Shown here: one piece after another, positions 40,703 through 50,224 of the stretch
Position numbering within the stretch: the stretch's first letter is position 1
How the letters are laid out: each line of letters starts with the position of its first letter
From: Acinetobacter baretiae
GTDB taxonomy: Bacteria; Pseudomonadota; Gammaproteobacteria; Pseudomonadales; Moraxellaceae
Direction: 5' to 3'
Length of the DNA stretch: 61,367 nucleotides
Assembly: GCF_015627105.1 (NCBI RefSeq)
Contig: NZ_VTDM01000003.1
Location: forward strand, 1 to 61,367
Translations under genes and position numbers: made by a program
Notes under the pieces: model-generated
What the model was told of the DNA's origin: nothing
Database searches by the model: none
The model's input: only the letters and a program-made list of their open reading frames with translations

Positions 40703-41209
40703 TCATTTTAATATTTTCTTTGCCAAACGACGTTGTTTAAAAAATTGGCTCAGTTGCATTGCACATTCTTCTGCCATACATCCAGATTCCACTTGAAAAT
40801 AGTGATTATAATAGCCATCTTCGAGCAAACGCCGTGCACTCACCAATGATCCAGATTTGTTCTCTGTTGTCGCAAAAACGACTTTATGAATTCTGGCATG
40901 TATTAATGCACCCACACACATCGTGCAAGGCTCTAATGTCACATATAACGTAGCATCTTCAGGCAATCGGTAATTATTCATTTGTGCACAGGCATCACGA
41001 ATAGCAATAATTTCTGCATGTGCTGTTGGGTCACAACGCATAATGGGGCAATTTTCCCCTAAACCAATGACTCGATTTTGACTAACAATGACAGCACCCA
41101 CGGGAATTTCTTGTTGCATCGCTGCTTGTTGTGCTTGTTCAAAGGCCAACTGCATCCATTTAAAGTCTTGTGCTGTAAATGATATAAGCTGATCATTTAA
41201 TGCGGTCAT
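40703..41209 (-). CDS. tadA: tRNA-specific adenosine deaminase
   Basis: A 168-residue zinc enzyme converting the wobble adenosine of tRNA-Arg to inosine. The zinc and catalytic residues are in HAE (64-66) and PCTMC (94-98). ATG overlaps the stop codon of the upstream hydratase gene by 4 bp, indicating translational coupling. Confidence 0.95.
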   Translation of the reverse strand: MTALNDQLISFTAQDFKWMQLAFEQAQQAAMQQEIPVGAVIVSQNRVIGLGENCPIMRCDPTAHAEIIAIRDACAQMNNYRLPEDATLYVTLEPCTMCVGALIHARIHKVVFATTENKSGSLVSARRLLEDGYYNHYFQVESGCMAEECAMQLSQFFKQRRLAKKILK

Positions 41210-42324
41210 ATTCTCTCAATAATATCGTAATCTCTGAGTAAATCATTCCAACTATCAATGGTTGTGGTCGGTGCTTGTTGGCTAAAGATACTTTTCAAAC
41301 TGCGATTTTCTGACTTTTGCCATTTTGGTGACAAATCTTTGTCAATTAAACGTGCACGAACACCTTCTGCGAAGTCAACATGATTAATTTTCCATGTAGA
41401 AATCTGTTGTTCCAATTCAAAAGTATCAGCCCAACTATGACCTAGTTTGCCCCATTGCCAAAGTAACCACGTTAGTGCTGCCGTCACCAGTGAACCTTGT
41501 TTTAGGTTTTCTCCTGCTTGGCGTAACCAGTCACTATGTGCTTCACTGAGCTGACAAATTGCATCATAGTCTTGCTCAAAATTAAGTCCATTACATACAG
41601 TATGTATGGCATCTAATGCCGTTTGTAGTGGCCCTACGCTCACAGGTCTATGCAAACCATGAAGGACATCATCGAGCGCTCTAAATGTGCCTGCAGGATA
41701 ATCTTGCCAAGAAATTTGCACTAATCTATTTAAGACAAGCTCTTTTTTCATGGCACAGATATGCGTTGCCCAACCAATCGCATAAGCACCTGAAGCAGTC
41801 ATCATTGTGCCTGTTAAGCCAAGAAATAAACCAATTCTTCCCCGATCTGCCAAAAAGCGAGTTGCACCTACATCTGGATATAAACCAATATTAATTTCAG
41901 GCATAGCCAAGCGTGATGCAGGTGTGACCAAACGAAAAGGTGCTGCCATAAAGAGCCCGAGACCTCCCCCCATCACATAGCCTTCACCCCATATCACAAT
42001 CGGTTTTGCATAATAATGTAGGAGTAAATCAAGCTGATATTCTCGTTTAAAAAACTCACTGGCTTTATCTTGTTCACCATCAATTACTTGTTGGCGTAGT
42101 TTTCTCACGTCACCGCCTGCACAAAATGCTCTTGGTGTACTTGAATCGAACCAAATGGCTTTAACGGCCTGATCATTAGCAATGTCATTAAATAAAGAGA
42201 TTAATGCATTCACTAGACTTAAATCTAAAGCATGCAAGGAATTAGGACGATCAAGCTGTATGCTTAACCAGCCATTTCTATAAGATTGAACGTTAATATC
42301 AGCGTGATAATGTGTATATGTCAT
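41206..42324 (-). CDS. Enoyl-CoA hydratase/isomerase (3-hydroxyisobutyryl-CoA hydrolase-like)
   Basis: A 372-residue crotonase-fold protein. The oxyanion-hole segments are RAFCAGGDVRKLRQQ and GEGYVMGGGLGLFMAAPFR, and MPEINIGLYPDVGATRFL contains the acid residue expected of HIBCH-type hydrolases, which is longer than plain enoyl-CoA hydratases as here. It would act in valine breakdown. It overlaps ung by 4 bp upstream and tadA by 4 bp downstream, an unusual place for a catabolic enzyme. Confidence 0.85.
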   Translation of the reverse strand: MTYTHYHADINVQSYRNGWLSIQLDRPNSLHALDLSLVNALISLFNDIANDQAVKAIWFDSSTPRAFCAGGDVRKLRQQVIDGEQDKASEFFKREYQLDLLLHYYAKPIVIWGEGYVMGGGLGLFMAAPFRLVTPASRLAMPEINIGLYPDVGATRFLADRGRIGLFLGLTGTMMTASGAYAIGWATHICAMKKELVLNRLVQISWQDYPAGTFRALDDVLHGLHRPVSVGPLQTALDAIHTVCNGLNFEQDYDAICQLSEAHSDWLRQAGENLKQGSLVTAALTWLLWQWGKLGHSWADTFELEQQISTWKINHVDFAEGVRARLIDKDLSPKWQKSENRSLKSIFSQQAPTTTIDSWNDLLRDYDIIERI

Positions 42325-43034
42325 GGGCTCAACTGCCAGTTTATTTCAGCAATCTGATGAGATTTTAAATAATCATTGCTTTTAGAAAATGCTTTACAGC
42401 CAAAAAAACCACCACGGTTTGCTGCCAATGGTGATGGATGAGCTGCTGTCAGAACAAGATGTTTTTCTCGATCAACACGCTGTCCTTTACGTTGTGCATA
42501 AGCACCCCATAAAATAAAGACAACATTTGATGTATGCTCATTAATGACATCGATCACATGGTCTGTAAAATCTTCCCAACCTTGTTTTTGATGCGATGTA
42601 GGTTGTCCTGCTTCTACAGTTAAAACGCTATTTAACAGTAATACACCTTGTTGCGCCCATTGTGTTAAGTCTCCATGCAGACTCGGTTTAATCGAAAGAT
42701 CTGTCGACAATTCATGAAAAATATTACGCAATGAAGGTGGTACAGCTACGCCTTTTTGTACTGAAAAACTCAAACCATGAGCCTGATTAGGCCCATGATA
42801 CGGATCTTGCCCCAAAATGACGACTTTCACCTGAGGTAATGGTGTCAATTGAAATGCATTAAAAATGAGTTGACTCGGTGGATAAACGACTTTACCTGCG
42901 TGTTTTTGCGCTGTTAAAAAAGCGCGAAGTTGATCCATTTTAGAGCTGAGTAAAAAATCTTGTAGCTTGTCTTTCCAACTAGAATCAAGTTGCACTCGGT
43001 CAAGTTTCTGTTGTTGGGCTTCAGTTAGTTGCAT
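42321..43034 (-). CDS. ung: Uracil-DNA glycosylase
   Basis: A 237-residue family 1 enzyme excising uracil from DNA. The water-activating Asp77 is in GQDPYHG (75-81), the leucine loop is HPSPLAANRGGFFG, and LLLNSVLTVE and VFILWGAYA are family motifs. Part of a tightly packed run with the hydratase, tadA and cmk. Confidence 0.97.
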   Translation of the reverse strand: MQLTEAQQQKLDRVQLDSSWKDKLQDFLLSSKMDQLRAFLTAQKHAGKVVYPPSQLIFNAFQLTPLPQVKVVILGQDPYHGPNQAHGLSFSVQKGVAVPPSLRNIFHELSTDLSIKPSLHGDLTQWAQQGVLLLNSVLTVEAGQPTSHQKQGWEDFTDHVIDVINEHTSNVVFILWGAYAQRKGQRVDREKHLVLTAAHPSPLAANRGGFFGCKAFSKSNDYLKSHQIAEINWQLSP

Positions 43035-43057
43035 TACGATATCATCTAGTTTTATAT

Positions 43058-43654
43058 TTAAATTTTAACCTGTTGCTCTACCAATGGGTTTTGAAATGTT
43101 TCACCATTTTTAAGTTTTGCATACGTGTTTGGATCGGCCCATTCGGCCTGTATTTGATCTGAAAATTCAATGTGATCTAATGCTAAAATGCCCATCTGAG
43201 GATTATTAATGTCTTCCAGAAAGCTTTGTGCATAGCCTGTATCTGTTTCATGGACAATAACCGAATAAACGTCAACATTTCCCTCACCATTTTGCATTTT
43301 TGTACTTTTTAAAACTTGCTGTGCAAGAAAGAAAAAGATTCTTGAAAATTGCTCTGCTGAAGGTGAAACAGGTAAGCTTACCCATCTTGCACTGAATTGT
43401 TGACATGCTTGAATATATGCCAAGTCATCTTTATTCCAAAAACAGATGGCATGATCAAAACTATCAAATAGATCTTTAATTACACCTTTGAGTAATCCGA
43501 AGTCATACACCATCTGACCATGATCCAGTGCATCGGCTTTTAACAAAAGCTCGACTTTGTAGCTATGGCCATGTAATGAACGCTTGCAACGATCTGAAGT
43601 ACAATTACGCACAATATGCGCATTTTCAAACTTAAATAATTTTCGGATTAACAT
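43058..43654 (-). CDS. 6-pyruvoyltetrahydropterin synthase / QueD family protein
   Basis: A 198-residue protein. The zinc-binding and catalytic features CTSDRCKRSLHGHSYKVE, the MVYDFGLLKGVIKDLFDSFDHA segment and VHETDTGYA match QueD, which makes 6-carboxytetrahydropterin in queuosine synthesis. At 198 residues it is clearly longer than the usual 120 or so; an insert of about 30 residues precedes VYSVIVHET and the last 50 residues form a tail not in QueD. Whether the substrate is the same is uncertain. About 25 bp upstream of ung. Confidence 0.8.
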   Translation of the reverse strand: MLIRKLFKFENAHIVRNCTSDRCKRSLHGHSYKVELLLKADALDHGQMVYDFGLLKGVIKDLFDSFDHAICFWNKDDLAYIQACQQFSARWVSLPVSPSAEQFSRIFFFLAQQVLKSTKMQNGEGNVDVYSVIVHETDTGYAQSFLEDINNPQMGILALDHIEFSDQIQAEWADPNTYAKLKNGETFQNPLVEQQVKI

Positions 43655-43726
43655 AAGCTCTTGTGTGTAATTTAAGGGAGACTATAGATTATAAATCAAA
43701 TATAACATATTGCAGTGTTTTTTAAC

Positions 43727-43745
43727 CGATCAATAGTATTGATCG
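43727..43745. promoter_or_regulatory. Perfect 19-bp palindrome between tetR and queD
   Basis: CGATCAATA and TATTGATCG flank a central G. It sits 8 bp after the tetR stop codon and about 70 bp before the queD-like start. No T run follows on the minus strand, so it is a poor terminator and may be an operator. Confidence 0.5.
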
Positions 43746-43752
43746 TGTTTAT

Positions 43753-44355
43753 TTATTTTTTATTTGCAATTTCAAGTGCTTGTTTAAAGTAGCTCATTTT
43801 TAATGTTTCTCTAGAGCCTAAATAGCGCTGATAGAAACTTGAATTTAACAATAATGCTCCACCAAAAATAAGAGACCATGCTATCGCCAAATAATCTCTC
43901 ACTGTAATTTTAGAATGTTGCTGGCGCAAGTAAACATCTGTTGTATAAATAATTTTTTTTAGTCTTTGTTTGCGAATATGATAAATTTTCCGAAACAACT
44001 GTTTATTACCTCCGCCTATAGTAGACAGCTTTTCTTCTAAATTATGGTACAAAATTGTGCGCTCTGCATCATCTAAATGATAATGAATCAAGCAGTTTAA
44101 CTGTGCATCAAAATGAGAAGGACTATTTTTCATAGACTCATAAATAAGATATTCATTTCTTAAAATGAGTTGCAAAAATAATTCATCTTTACTGTGAAAA
44201 TGTTTATATAGTGTGCCTTTGGCAATATTTAACTCTTGTGCCAGCTCTTCCAACGTCATACCAACATCGCCATGCTCAATTAACAACTGCTCTGCCACTG
44301 TAAAAATTAAGTCTTCTCGTTGCTTAAATTTATTTTGACGATGTGTTAATTGCAT
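43753..44355 (-). CDS. TetR/AcrR-family transcriptional regulator
   Basis: A 200-residue regulator. The N-terminal helix-turn-helix is at about residues 15-60 (TLEELAQELNIAKGTLYKHFHSKDELF), followed by a helical ligand domain without recognised relatives. AGAGG precedes the ATG. It is the last gene of the msbA-to-tetR run, 20 bp after tatD, and a perfect palindrome lies just after its stop. The same order (tatD then a TetR gene) is found in Pseudomonas. Confidence 0.88.
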   Translation of the reverse strand: MQLTHRQNKFKQREDLIFTVAEQLLIEHGDVGMTLEELAQELNIAKGTLYKHFHSKDELFLQLILRNEYLIYESMKNSPSHFDAQLNCLIHYHLDDAERTILYHNLEEKLSTIGGGNKQLFRKIYHIRKQRLKKIIYTTDVYLRQQHSKITVRDYLAIAWSLIFGGALLLNSSFYQRYLGSRETLKMSYFKQALEIANKK

Positions 44356-44375
44356 GGCATGCCTCTTTTATTATT

Positions 44376-45152
44376 TTAAACAGTGGCTTTCAATAACTGT
44401 TCAAAATTTTTACTGGTCAATTCACCAATTTCTTCAACAGTTTTCCCATATACACTGGCCAATGCTTGTGCAACATAAGGTACATATTTAGGCTCGTTAC
44501 TCTTTCCACGAAATGGCATCGGTGCAAGATATGGGCTGTCCGTTTCAATCAATAAACGATCTAAAGGCACATAACGCGCAACATCTCTTAATGCTTGTGC
44601 ATTTTTAAAAGAAATAATGCCAGAAAATGAAATATAATATCCACAGTCTAACACTGCTTTTGCTGTGTCTAAATCCTCAGTAAAACAGTGTAATATTCCG
44701 TGTTCTGAACGCTCACTACGTATTAAGTCGACAGTATCTTCTCGAGCAGATCGGGTATGTACAACCACAGGTTTTTTAACTATTTTCGATGCTTCGATAT
44801 GCCTTGCAAAACATGCCTTTTGCTCGACCACATATTCTTGACTATGATAATAATCTAGACCTGTTTCTCCCAATGCCCAAACTTTCTCATTTTGAGCAAG
44901 CTGTACCAAGTATTCAACAGATGCTTTTTGCATCACTTCAGGTAATTCACAAGGATGTACACCGACGCTATAGCCAACATCTGCGTGAGATGCGGCAATG
45001 TCGCCTAGTATTTTATGGTCATCTATATTGACTGAAATAGCCATAAAGCGATGTACACCTGCTGCCCTCGCTTCTGCTAATGCTAAATTTAAATCACCTT
45101 CATAGGGGGTCAGATCGAGTAAATTAAGATGGCAATGGCTGTCTACAAACAA
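44376..45152 (-). CDS. TatD-family hydrolase (YcfH-like)
   Basis: A 258-residue TIM-barrel metalloenzyme. Metal ligands are seen in DSHCHLN, GETGLDYY, VVHTRSA and LIETDSPYLAP. The family acts as deoxyribonuclease or related nuclease, but the cellular role is unclear. The start codon is TTG at 45152, supported by AAGGA 8 nt upstream. Located 12 bp downstream of pilZ, an order shared with Pseudomonas. Confidence 0.9.
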   Translation of the reverse strand: MFVDSHCHLNLLDLTPYEGDLNLALAEARAAGVHRFMAISVNIDDHKILGDIAASHADVGYSVGVHPCELPEVMQKASVEYLVQLAQNEKVWALGETGLDYYHSQEYVVEQKACFARHIEASKIVKKPVVVHTRSAREDTVDLIRSERSEHGILHCFTEDLDTAKAVLDCGYYISFSGIISFKNAQALRDVARYVPLDRLLIETDSPYLAPMPFRGKSNEPKYVPYVAQALASVYGKTVEEIGELTSKNFEQLLKATV

Positions 45153-45164
45153 AGTGCTTTCCTT

Positions 45165-45512
45165 TTAAATCGTATAACTTGGTGCTGGACTATATAATCG
45201 ATTTCCCAACATTTTTTCAGCTTGTTCTTGATACAAACGTCCCTTTTCACCTGCCAATTGAATACCAAAGCCTTGTGGTTTGGTATCGGTGGCTTCATGG
45301 TTAATCCAAATGACTTTACCTGTGAGAGGGATTTTTTGATTTTGACCTGGCAATGTCGCCAAAAGAAAAATATCTTCACCCAAAGAGACCACTTGTGCTG
45401 ACGGTACAAAAAGACCGCCCCCTGTCACATACGGCATATAGCTGGCTTGAAGTACATTAATATCCGTAATATTAACCTGCAATACACCGCCTCGTTGCAT
45501 TGTTTGCATCAT
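45165..45512 (-). CDS. pilZ: PilZ-domain protein (type IV pilus PilZ)
   Basis: A 115-residue protein consisting of a single PilZ domain (ISDINVLQASYMPYV, GGGLFVPS, GKVIWIN, QGFGIQL). PilZ of Pseudomonas is needed for type IV pilus assembly; here the first RxxxR-type c-di-GMP residues are not evident, as in that non-binding member. The AAGGAAAT Shine-Dalgarno is immediately before the first ATG. Lies between holB and tatD, the standard order. Confidence 0.9.
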   Translation of the reverse strand: MMQTMQRGGVLQVNITDINVLQASYMPYVTGGGLFVPSAQVVSLGEDIFLLATLPGQNQKIPLTGKVIWINHEATDTKPQGFGIQLAGEKGRLYQEQAEKMLGNRLYSPAPSYTI

Positions 45513-45541
45513 ATTTCCTTAAGATCAGCAAGATCAGTTCA

Positions 45542-46528
45542 CTACACATCCAACAGCATCACAAACAGTGCATCAATCATTAAATTGCTCTGTATATTTT
45601 GCTGCATGTATATTTTGGAATCTTGTAGCTTGTGAGAGATGTTAAATAAAGTATCTAAATTATAATAAGGTAAAATATCAGAAAAATTAAGATCTATGTT
45701 TTTAATCTGTTGATTTAATTTTAAAGCAATCAGATCTGCAACTAAATATTGCATCATATGACAAAGCTCTATAAAGCTCAGTGCTTTAGACCACTGGGTT
45801 GCATAGCGTATCAGGCCATCTTTTTGTTTCACCAAAGACAACCAATCATTAATAAAATTTTTACGCTGTTGTAACCATGCTTGAGGTGCTATTTCAAGAG
45901 CACGTAAGGGCATGTCGTATGCTAAATTGAGTAGCAATTGTATCTGTTTTTGATCGAGTGTTGGCACACTTTGACTGACATGTTGATATGCAAGATCTGT
46001 AGATATACGATCTAAAGCGTAACGTTGTAATCGACTACGGATTGTTGCAGGAAGTTTGAGCAAGTGATCTGTGAGCAAAATAATAATGGTGCGCTCACCC
46101 GGTTCTTCTAGTGTTTTTAGTAAAGCATTTGCAGCTGCCGTATTTAGCGTTTCGGCAGGCTCAATTAATACAATACGCCAGCCTTCTACCGTTTGTTGTA
46201 CAAAGGGCTGTATCTCACGAACTTTATCAATTTTAATTTGAGCATTCGATGATTTTTTCTCATCATCAGTTGAAATATGCACATAATTTGGATGTGTATC
46301 TGATTTTAGCCATTGACAACTTGTGCAGACCCCACATGCTGTCTCTTCTTTTTTGTCTAGGCACAATAGCCAAGCAATAAAATGTAGGGCAAAATCTTTT
46401 TTCCCTGACCCTTTTTTACCATAAAGCAAAATACCATGCCCGATGTTTGGAAAACGTGCAGTAAGACGTTGCCATGTATCTTGTTGCCAAGCATACACAA
46501 TGGACTGTTTAAAAAATTGATCTGACAT
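45542..46528 (-). CDS. holB: DNA polymerase III delta' subunit
   Basis: A 328-residue clamp-loader subunit. The P-loop GKKGSGKKDF is degenerate as usual for delta', four cysteines at about residues 60-72 (CGVCTSCQW region) form the zinc finger, and LLKTLEEPGERTIIILLTD and LPATIRSRLQ are sensor motifs. The longest reading starts with TTG two codons upstream; ATG at 46528 is preferred. Confidence 0.92.
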   Translation of the reverse strand: MSDQFFKQSIVYAWQQDTWQRLTARFPNIGHGILLYGKKGSGKKDFALHFIAWLLCLDKKEETACGVCTSCQWLKSDTHPNYVHISTDDEKKSSNAQIKIDKVREIQPFVQQTVEGWRIVLIEPAETLNTAAANALLKTLEEPGERTIIILLTDHLLKLPATIRSRLQRYALDRISTDLAYQHVSQSVPTLDQKQIQLLLNLAYDMPLRALEIAPQAWLQQRKNFINDWLSLVKQKDGLIRYATQWSKALSFIELCHMMQYLVADLIALKLNQQIKNIDLNFSDILPYYNLDTLFNISHKLQDSKIYMQQNIQSNLMIDALFVMLLDV

Positions 46529-46543
46529 AAACAATCAAGCCAC

Positions 46544-47302
46544 TTAGACTAAAAATATATCTGGACTTAACGCATTAAGTCGGTCTAAATCTTGTTGGGT
46601 ATCTACACCAGGTGGTAAGTTTACCTTAGCAATATCAATGGCAATCCGATGCCCTTGCTCTAAGATTCTCAGTTGCTCAAGTGATTCTAAACGTTCTAGC
46701 GGTGTCTGTTGCCATGTAGAATATTCATTTAATAATTGTACACGATAGGCATATAAACCTAAATGTCGAAAACCACGCGGGGTCTGATCAGGTACATTTG
46801 CGGTATCTCGACAATAAGGAACACCTGCACGGCTAAAATACAAGGCTTCACGATGTTGTGACATCACGACTTTAACAATACTTTCTCTTTCAAACTCATC
46901 TATACAATGAATCGGTTCACACAAGGTAGACATCGAACATTGTGGGTTTTCCACCAACACCTCTGTGACCTGATTCACTAAACTTGCAGGCAGTAAAGGT
47001 TCATCACCTTGTATATTGACCACGATATCTTGCGCATCCCACCCTTTGATATGTGCAACTTCACTCAGACGATCTGTACCTGAAAGATGGGATGGATTTG
47101 TCAGTACTACATCAATGCCTTCTTGCTCACAGAGTGTTGCAATGCGTACATCATCTGTTGCCACACACAAATCATCAAAACCTTCCACTTTTCGCGCTTG
47201 ATCTACCACGCGTAGAATCATCGCACGGCCATGTATAAGTAACAAAGGTTTACCGGGTAATCTTGAGCTAGCATAACGAGCAGGAATAACAATATGTTTC
47301 AT
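46544..47302 (-). CDS. kdsB: 3-deoxy-manno-octulosonate cytidylyltransferase
   Basis: A 252-residue enzyme making CMP-Kdo for the lipid A core. The CTP-binding loop [15 protein letters not shown] opens the protein; [10 protein letters not shown] and [12 protein letters not shown] follow. Eight bp after lpxK on the same strand, so it is in the LPS-precursor block. Confidence 0.96.
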   Translation of the reverse strand: MKHIVIPARYASSRLPGKPLLLIHGRAMILRVVDQARKVEGFDDLCVATDDVRIATLCEQEGIDVVLTNPSHLSGTDRLSEVAHIKGWDAQDIVVNIQGDEPLLPASLVNQVTEVLVENPQCSMSTLCEPIHCIDEFERESIVKVVMSQHREALYFSRAGVPYCRDTANVPDQTPRGFRHLGLYAYRVQLLNEYSTWQQTPLERLESLEQLRILEQGHRIAIDIAKVNLPPGVDTQQDLDRLNALSPDIFLV

Positions 47303-47310
47303 GATAAAAC

Positions 47311-48324
47311 CTAAATAGTAATATGCACTGAGGCAAGTTGTGCTTTTAATACGTCATAGCACGAATCAGAAAGCATTGCATTTACAGGCAACACCCAAAT
47401 TGGACATGTTATCGTATGATCTTGTAATAGTGTTTTGATTTTGATCGCATCTTTTTCCGTGGTAATCATAGGAAGTTGGTCGTTAAACTGTAAATCCTCA
47501 TGAGTATAATGATGATGATCAACAAACTCATGTTCAAGAATGTGGGTTACTCCAATGTCAGCCAATGAGCGATAAAAACGCTGAGGGTAACCAATACCAA
47601 CGACTGCATGCATTTTTTGATTTGAACAAAATGTCTGCTCGATTGCCATTGCTGGGTTAAGTAAATAAGGTTGCCCTGTCACCAGATGCATATTGAGTGA
47701 TGTTCTAAATGCTTCAGTACCTGCATGTTCAATCACTGTACTGCCTTGTAATCGACTTTTAGGCTCTCTTAAAAATCCTTCTGGTAACAGCTTTTCATTT
47801 CCTAAACCACGTTTTGCATCTATAACGATCCATTCAATTTGCCTATTTAACGCCCAATGCTGTAAACCATCGTCACTTAAAATTAAATCAAGCTGATATT
47901 TAGACAATAAAAGTTCGATGTCTTGCTTTCGATTTGGCCCCACAACCATAGGAACCTGTGTTCTACTTACAATCAATGCAGGCTCATCACCCACAATAGA
48001 TGCCGTACTTTCTGAAGTCACATGCATTGGAAATGGCCCTTTACCGCCATATCCTCGACTAATCACACCCACGCTCACGCCACGGTGCTGTAAATATTGA
48101 ACAAGCTGTATCAGCAAAGGGGTTTTACCACTGCCCCCCACAGTAATGTTACCAATAATCATGACAGGAACAGGTGCGGTGTAGGCCTTTTTTTTTCCAA
48201 GAACGTACTGTTGTTTTTGATGTTCAGATACATAACCATATAGCAAAGACAAAGGACGCAATAGCTTTAACCATTGAGACTGCTTATTCCAAGCCTGTTG
48301 AATCAGCTTTGCCACTGCCATCAT
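47311..48324 (-). CDS. lpxK: Tetraacyldisaccharide 4'-kinase
   Basis: A 337-residue membrane-associated kinase of lipid A synthesis that phosphorylates the 4' position of the tetraacyl disaccharide. The P-loop [22 protein letters not shown] and [11 protein letters not shown] (Asp-Asp-Gly-Leu-Gln-His) are diagnostic. It follows msbA directly, its ATG being adjacent to the msbA stop codon (GAGGAATAAATG). Confidence 0.95.
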   Translation of the reverse strand: MMAVAKLIQQAWNKQSQWLKLLRPLSLLYGYVSEHQKQQYVLGKKKAYTAPVPVMIIGNITVGGSGKTPLLIQLVQYLQHRGVSVGVISRGYGGKGPFPMHVTSESTASIVGDEPALIVSRTQVPMVVGPNRKQDIELLLSKYQLDLILSDDGLQHWALNRQIEWIVIDAKRGLGNEKLLPEGFLREPKSRLQGSTVIEHAGTEAFRTSLNMHLVTGQPYLLNPAMAIEQTFCSNQKMHAVVGIGYPQRFYRSLADIGVTHILEHEFVDHHHYTHEDLQFNDQLPMITTEKDAIKIKTLLQDHTITCPIWVLPVNAMLSDSCYDVLKAQLASVHITI

Positions 48325-50049
48325 TTATTCCTCAAAGTTACGCTCATGCAACTGATAGTATGCACCACGTTGTTCAAGAAGTTCTTGATGTGTACCTTGT
48401 TCAATAATGCGTCCTTGATCCATCACCACAATTTGATCTGCATTTTCAATGGTCGATAATCGGTGTGCAATAACAATAGTGGTACGCTCTTTCATTGCTT
48501 CTTCAAAAGCACGCTGAATAAAGTATTCAGACTCATTATCTAATGCGCTTGTTGCCTCATCTAAAATTAAAATTGGAGCATTTTTTAAAATGGCCCGTGC
48601 AATCGCTAAACGTTGACGCTGTCCACCTGATAAATTGAGCCCTTGTGAACCCAAACGTGTTTCGTAACCCTCAGGTAAAGTCATGATAAAGTCGTGGATA
48701 TATGCCATTTTAGCAGCCAAAACCACATCTTCATCATTGATATCGTCAAGTTGGCCATATGCAATGTTTTCTTTAATGGTTCGATCAAATAAGAAAACCT
48801 GTTGATTCACAATGGCGACCTGACGGCGCAAACAATTAAGTTCAATGTCGTGAATATGATGACCATCAAAGTAAATATCCCCTTGACTTGCATCTTGAAA
48901 ACGAGTGACTAAATTAACTAACGATGACTTACCCGCCCCCGAACGACCCACCAATGCCACGGTTTGCCCTGCATAAATATTCAAATTAAAGTCGTAAATG
49001 GCCTGTGATCCATCTGGATAGACTAAGTCGACATGGCTAAATCGAATATCACCTTGTAATTTTGGGTGTAAAGTGCCTGTATTTTTTTCTTCAGGTAAAT
49101 CAAGAATTTCAAACACTGAATGCGCTGCTGCCAAACCACGTTGTAATTTTTCATTGACAGTCGTTAAATTTTTGATGGGTTTACTTAACATGCCTGCGGC
49201 AGTAATAAAGGAAACAAATTGTGCGGCTGATGTATTGCCTAACACTTCAGGACGCAGTGCTAGCCACATAATAATGGCCATAGAACATGCCATAATCAGC
49301 TGTACAACAGGTGTATTTAAAACGTTTACCACTAAAAGTTTTAAACCACGCTTTAGGTTTGCCATAGAATAGTGATGTAATCTTTTTTCTTCTAATGCTT
49401 GTCCACAATACCCTTTGACAACCGCTTGCCCTAAAATAGATTCTTGTACCACATGATTGACATCACCCATCGTGTCTTGGACTTGAGTCGATAAACGGCG
49501 CATTCGCTTGGCAGCCTTACTCACACTATAACCAATCAAAGGGGCAAATACCAAGATCACCAAGGTTAGACGCCAATTTTGATACAGTAAGTAGCCAAGT
49601 AGCCCCAGTGTAATCAAACCTTCTTTAAATAAAGTTTGTACAGATTCAGATGATGCCGCTGTAAGTTGTTCAATATTGAATAAAACTTTTGATGTAATAT
49701 GACCGCTTGAGTTTTCTAAATAATAGTTAGACGGTAAACGTAATAATTTAGCAAAAACCTCTTCTCGAATCACAAAAATAAGATTACGAGAAATCACTGC
49801 AGAAAAATAGTCACCTAAAAATGAACCAACACCACGTACAAAAATAAGTAAAATAATTAAAAAAGGAAATAAAGATGTTTGTGCAGTATTTTTGTTTTGA
49901 ATGGCATTAATAATAAATTCGAGCAATTTAGCAATAGAAACTTCCGTGGCTGCACTTAGTGTGAAACCAATCAGTACTAAAACCGCATAGCCCCAATAGG
50001 GTTTAAGATAGGCAATCAGACGAAAATAAACTTGAAAATCTTGTTTCAC
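48325..50049 (-). CDS. msbA: Lipid A export ATP-binding/permease protein MsbA
   Basis: A 574-residue ABC half-transporter flipping lipid A-core across the inner membrane. Six membrane helices occupy about residues 1-320; the nucleotide domain has Walker A GRSGAGKSS, signature LSGGQRQR, Walker B ILILDEATSALD and the switch AHRLST. The start codon is GTG at 50049, supported by AGAGG. It starts the msbA-lpxK-kdsB-holB-pilZ-tatD-tetR run; parB is 175 bp upstream. Confidence 0.96.
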   Translation of the reverse strand: MKQDFQVYFRLIAYLKPYWGYAVLVLIGFTLSAATEVSIAKLLEFIINAIQNKNTAQTSLFPFLIILLIFVRGVGSFLGDYFSAVISRNLIFVIREEVFAKLLRLPSNYYLENSSGHITSKVLFNIEQLTAASSESVQTLFKEGLITLGLLGYLLYQNWRLTLVILVFAPLIGYSVSKAAKRMRRLSTQVQDTMGDVNHVVQESILGQAVVKGYCGQALEEKRLHHYSMANLKRGLKLLVVNVLNTPVVQLIMACSMAIIMWLALRPEVLGNTSAAQFVSFITAAGMLSKPIKNLTTVNEKLQRGLAAAHSVFEILDLPEEKNTGTLHPKLQGDIRFSHVDLVYPDGSQAIYDFNLNIYAGQTVALVGRSGAGKSSLVNLVTRFQDASQGDIYFDGHHIHDIELNCLRRQVAIVNQQVFLFDRTIKENIAYGQLDDINDEDVVLAAKMAYIHDFIMTLPEGYETRLGSQGLNLSGGQRQRLAIARAILKNAPILILDEATSALDNESEYFIQRAFEEAMKERTTIVIAHRLSTIENADQIVVMDQGRIIEQGTHQELLEQRGAYYQLHERNFEE

Positions 50050-50224
50050 ACATAACCTCTAAATAGGCACTCTCACAGAAGTACACTCATAACCAATCAC
50101 TCATGTTATGAGGTTTTCGTTTGAGTTATTCACACGGTGCACATCTTAGCAGAGTCAGCGCACATACGAAAATAAAACGTCTGATCTATCTTTCATATAA
50201 GACGTGTCATCCAAAAATCTTATA

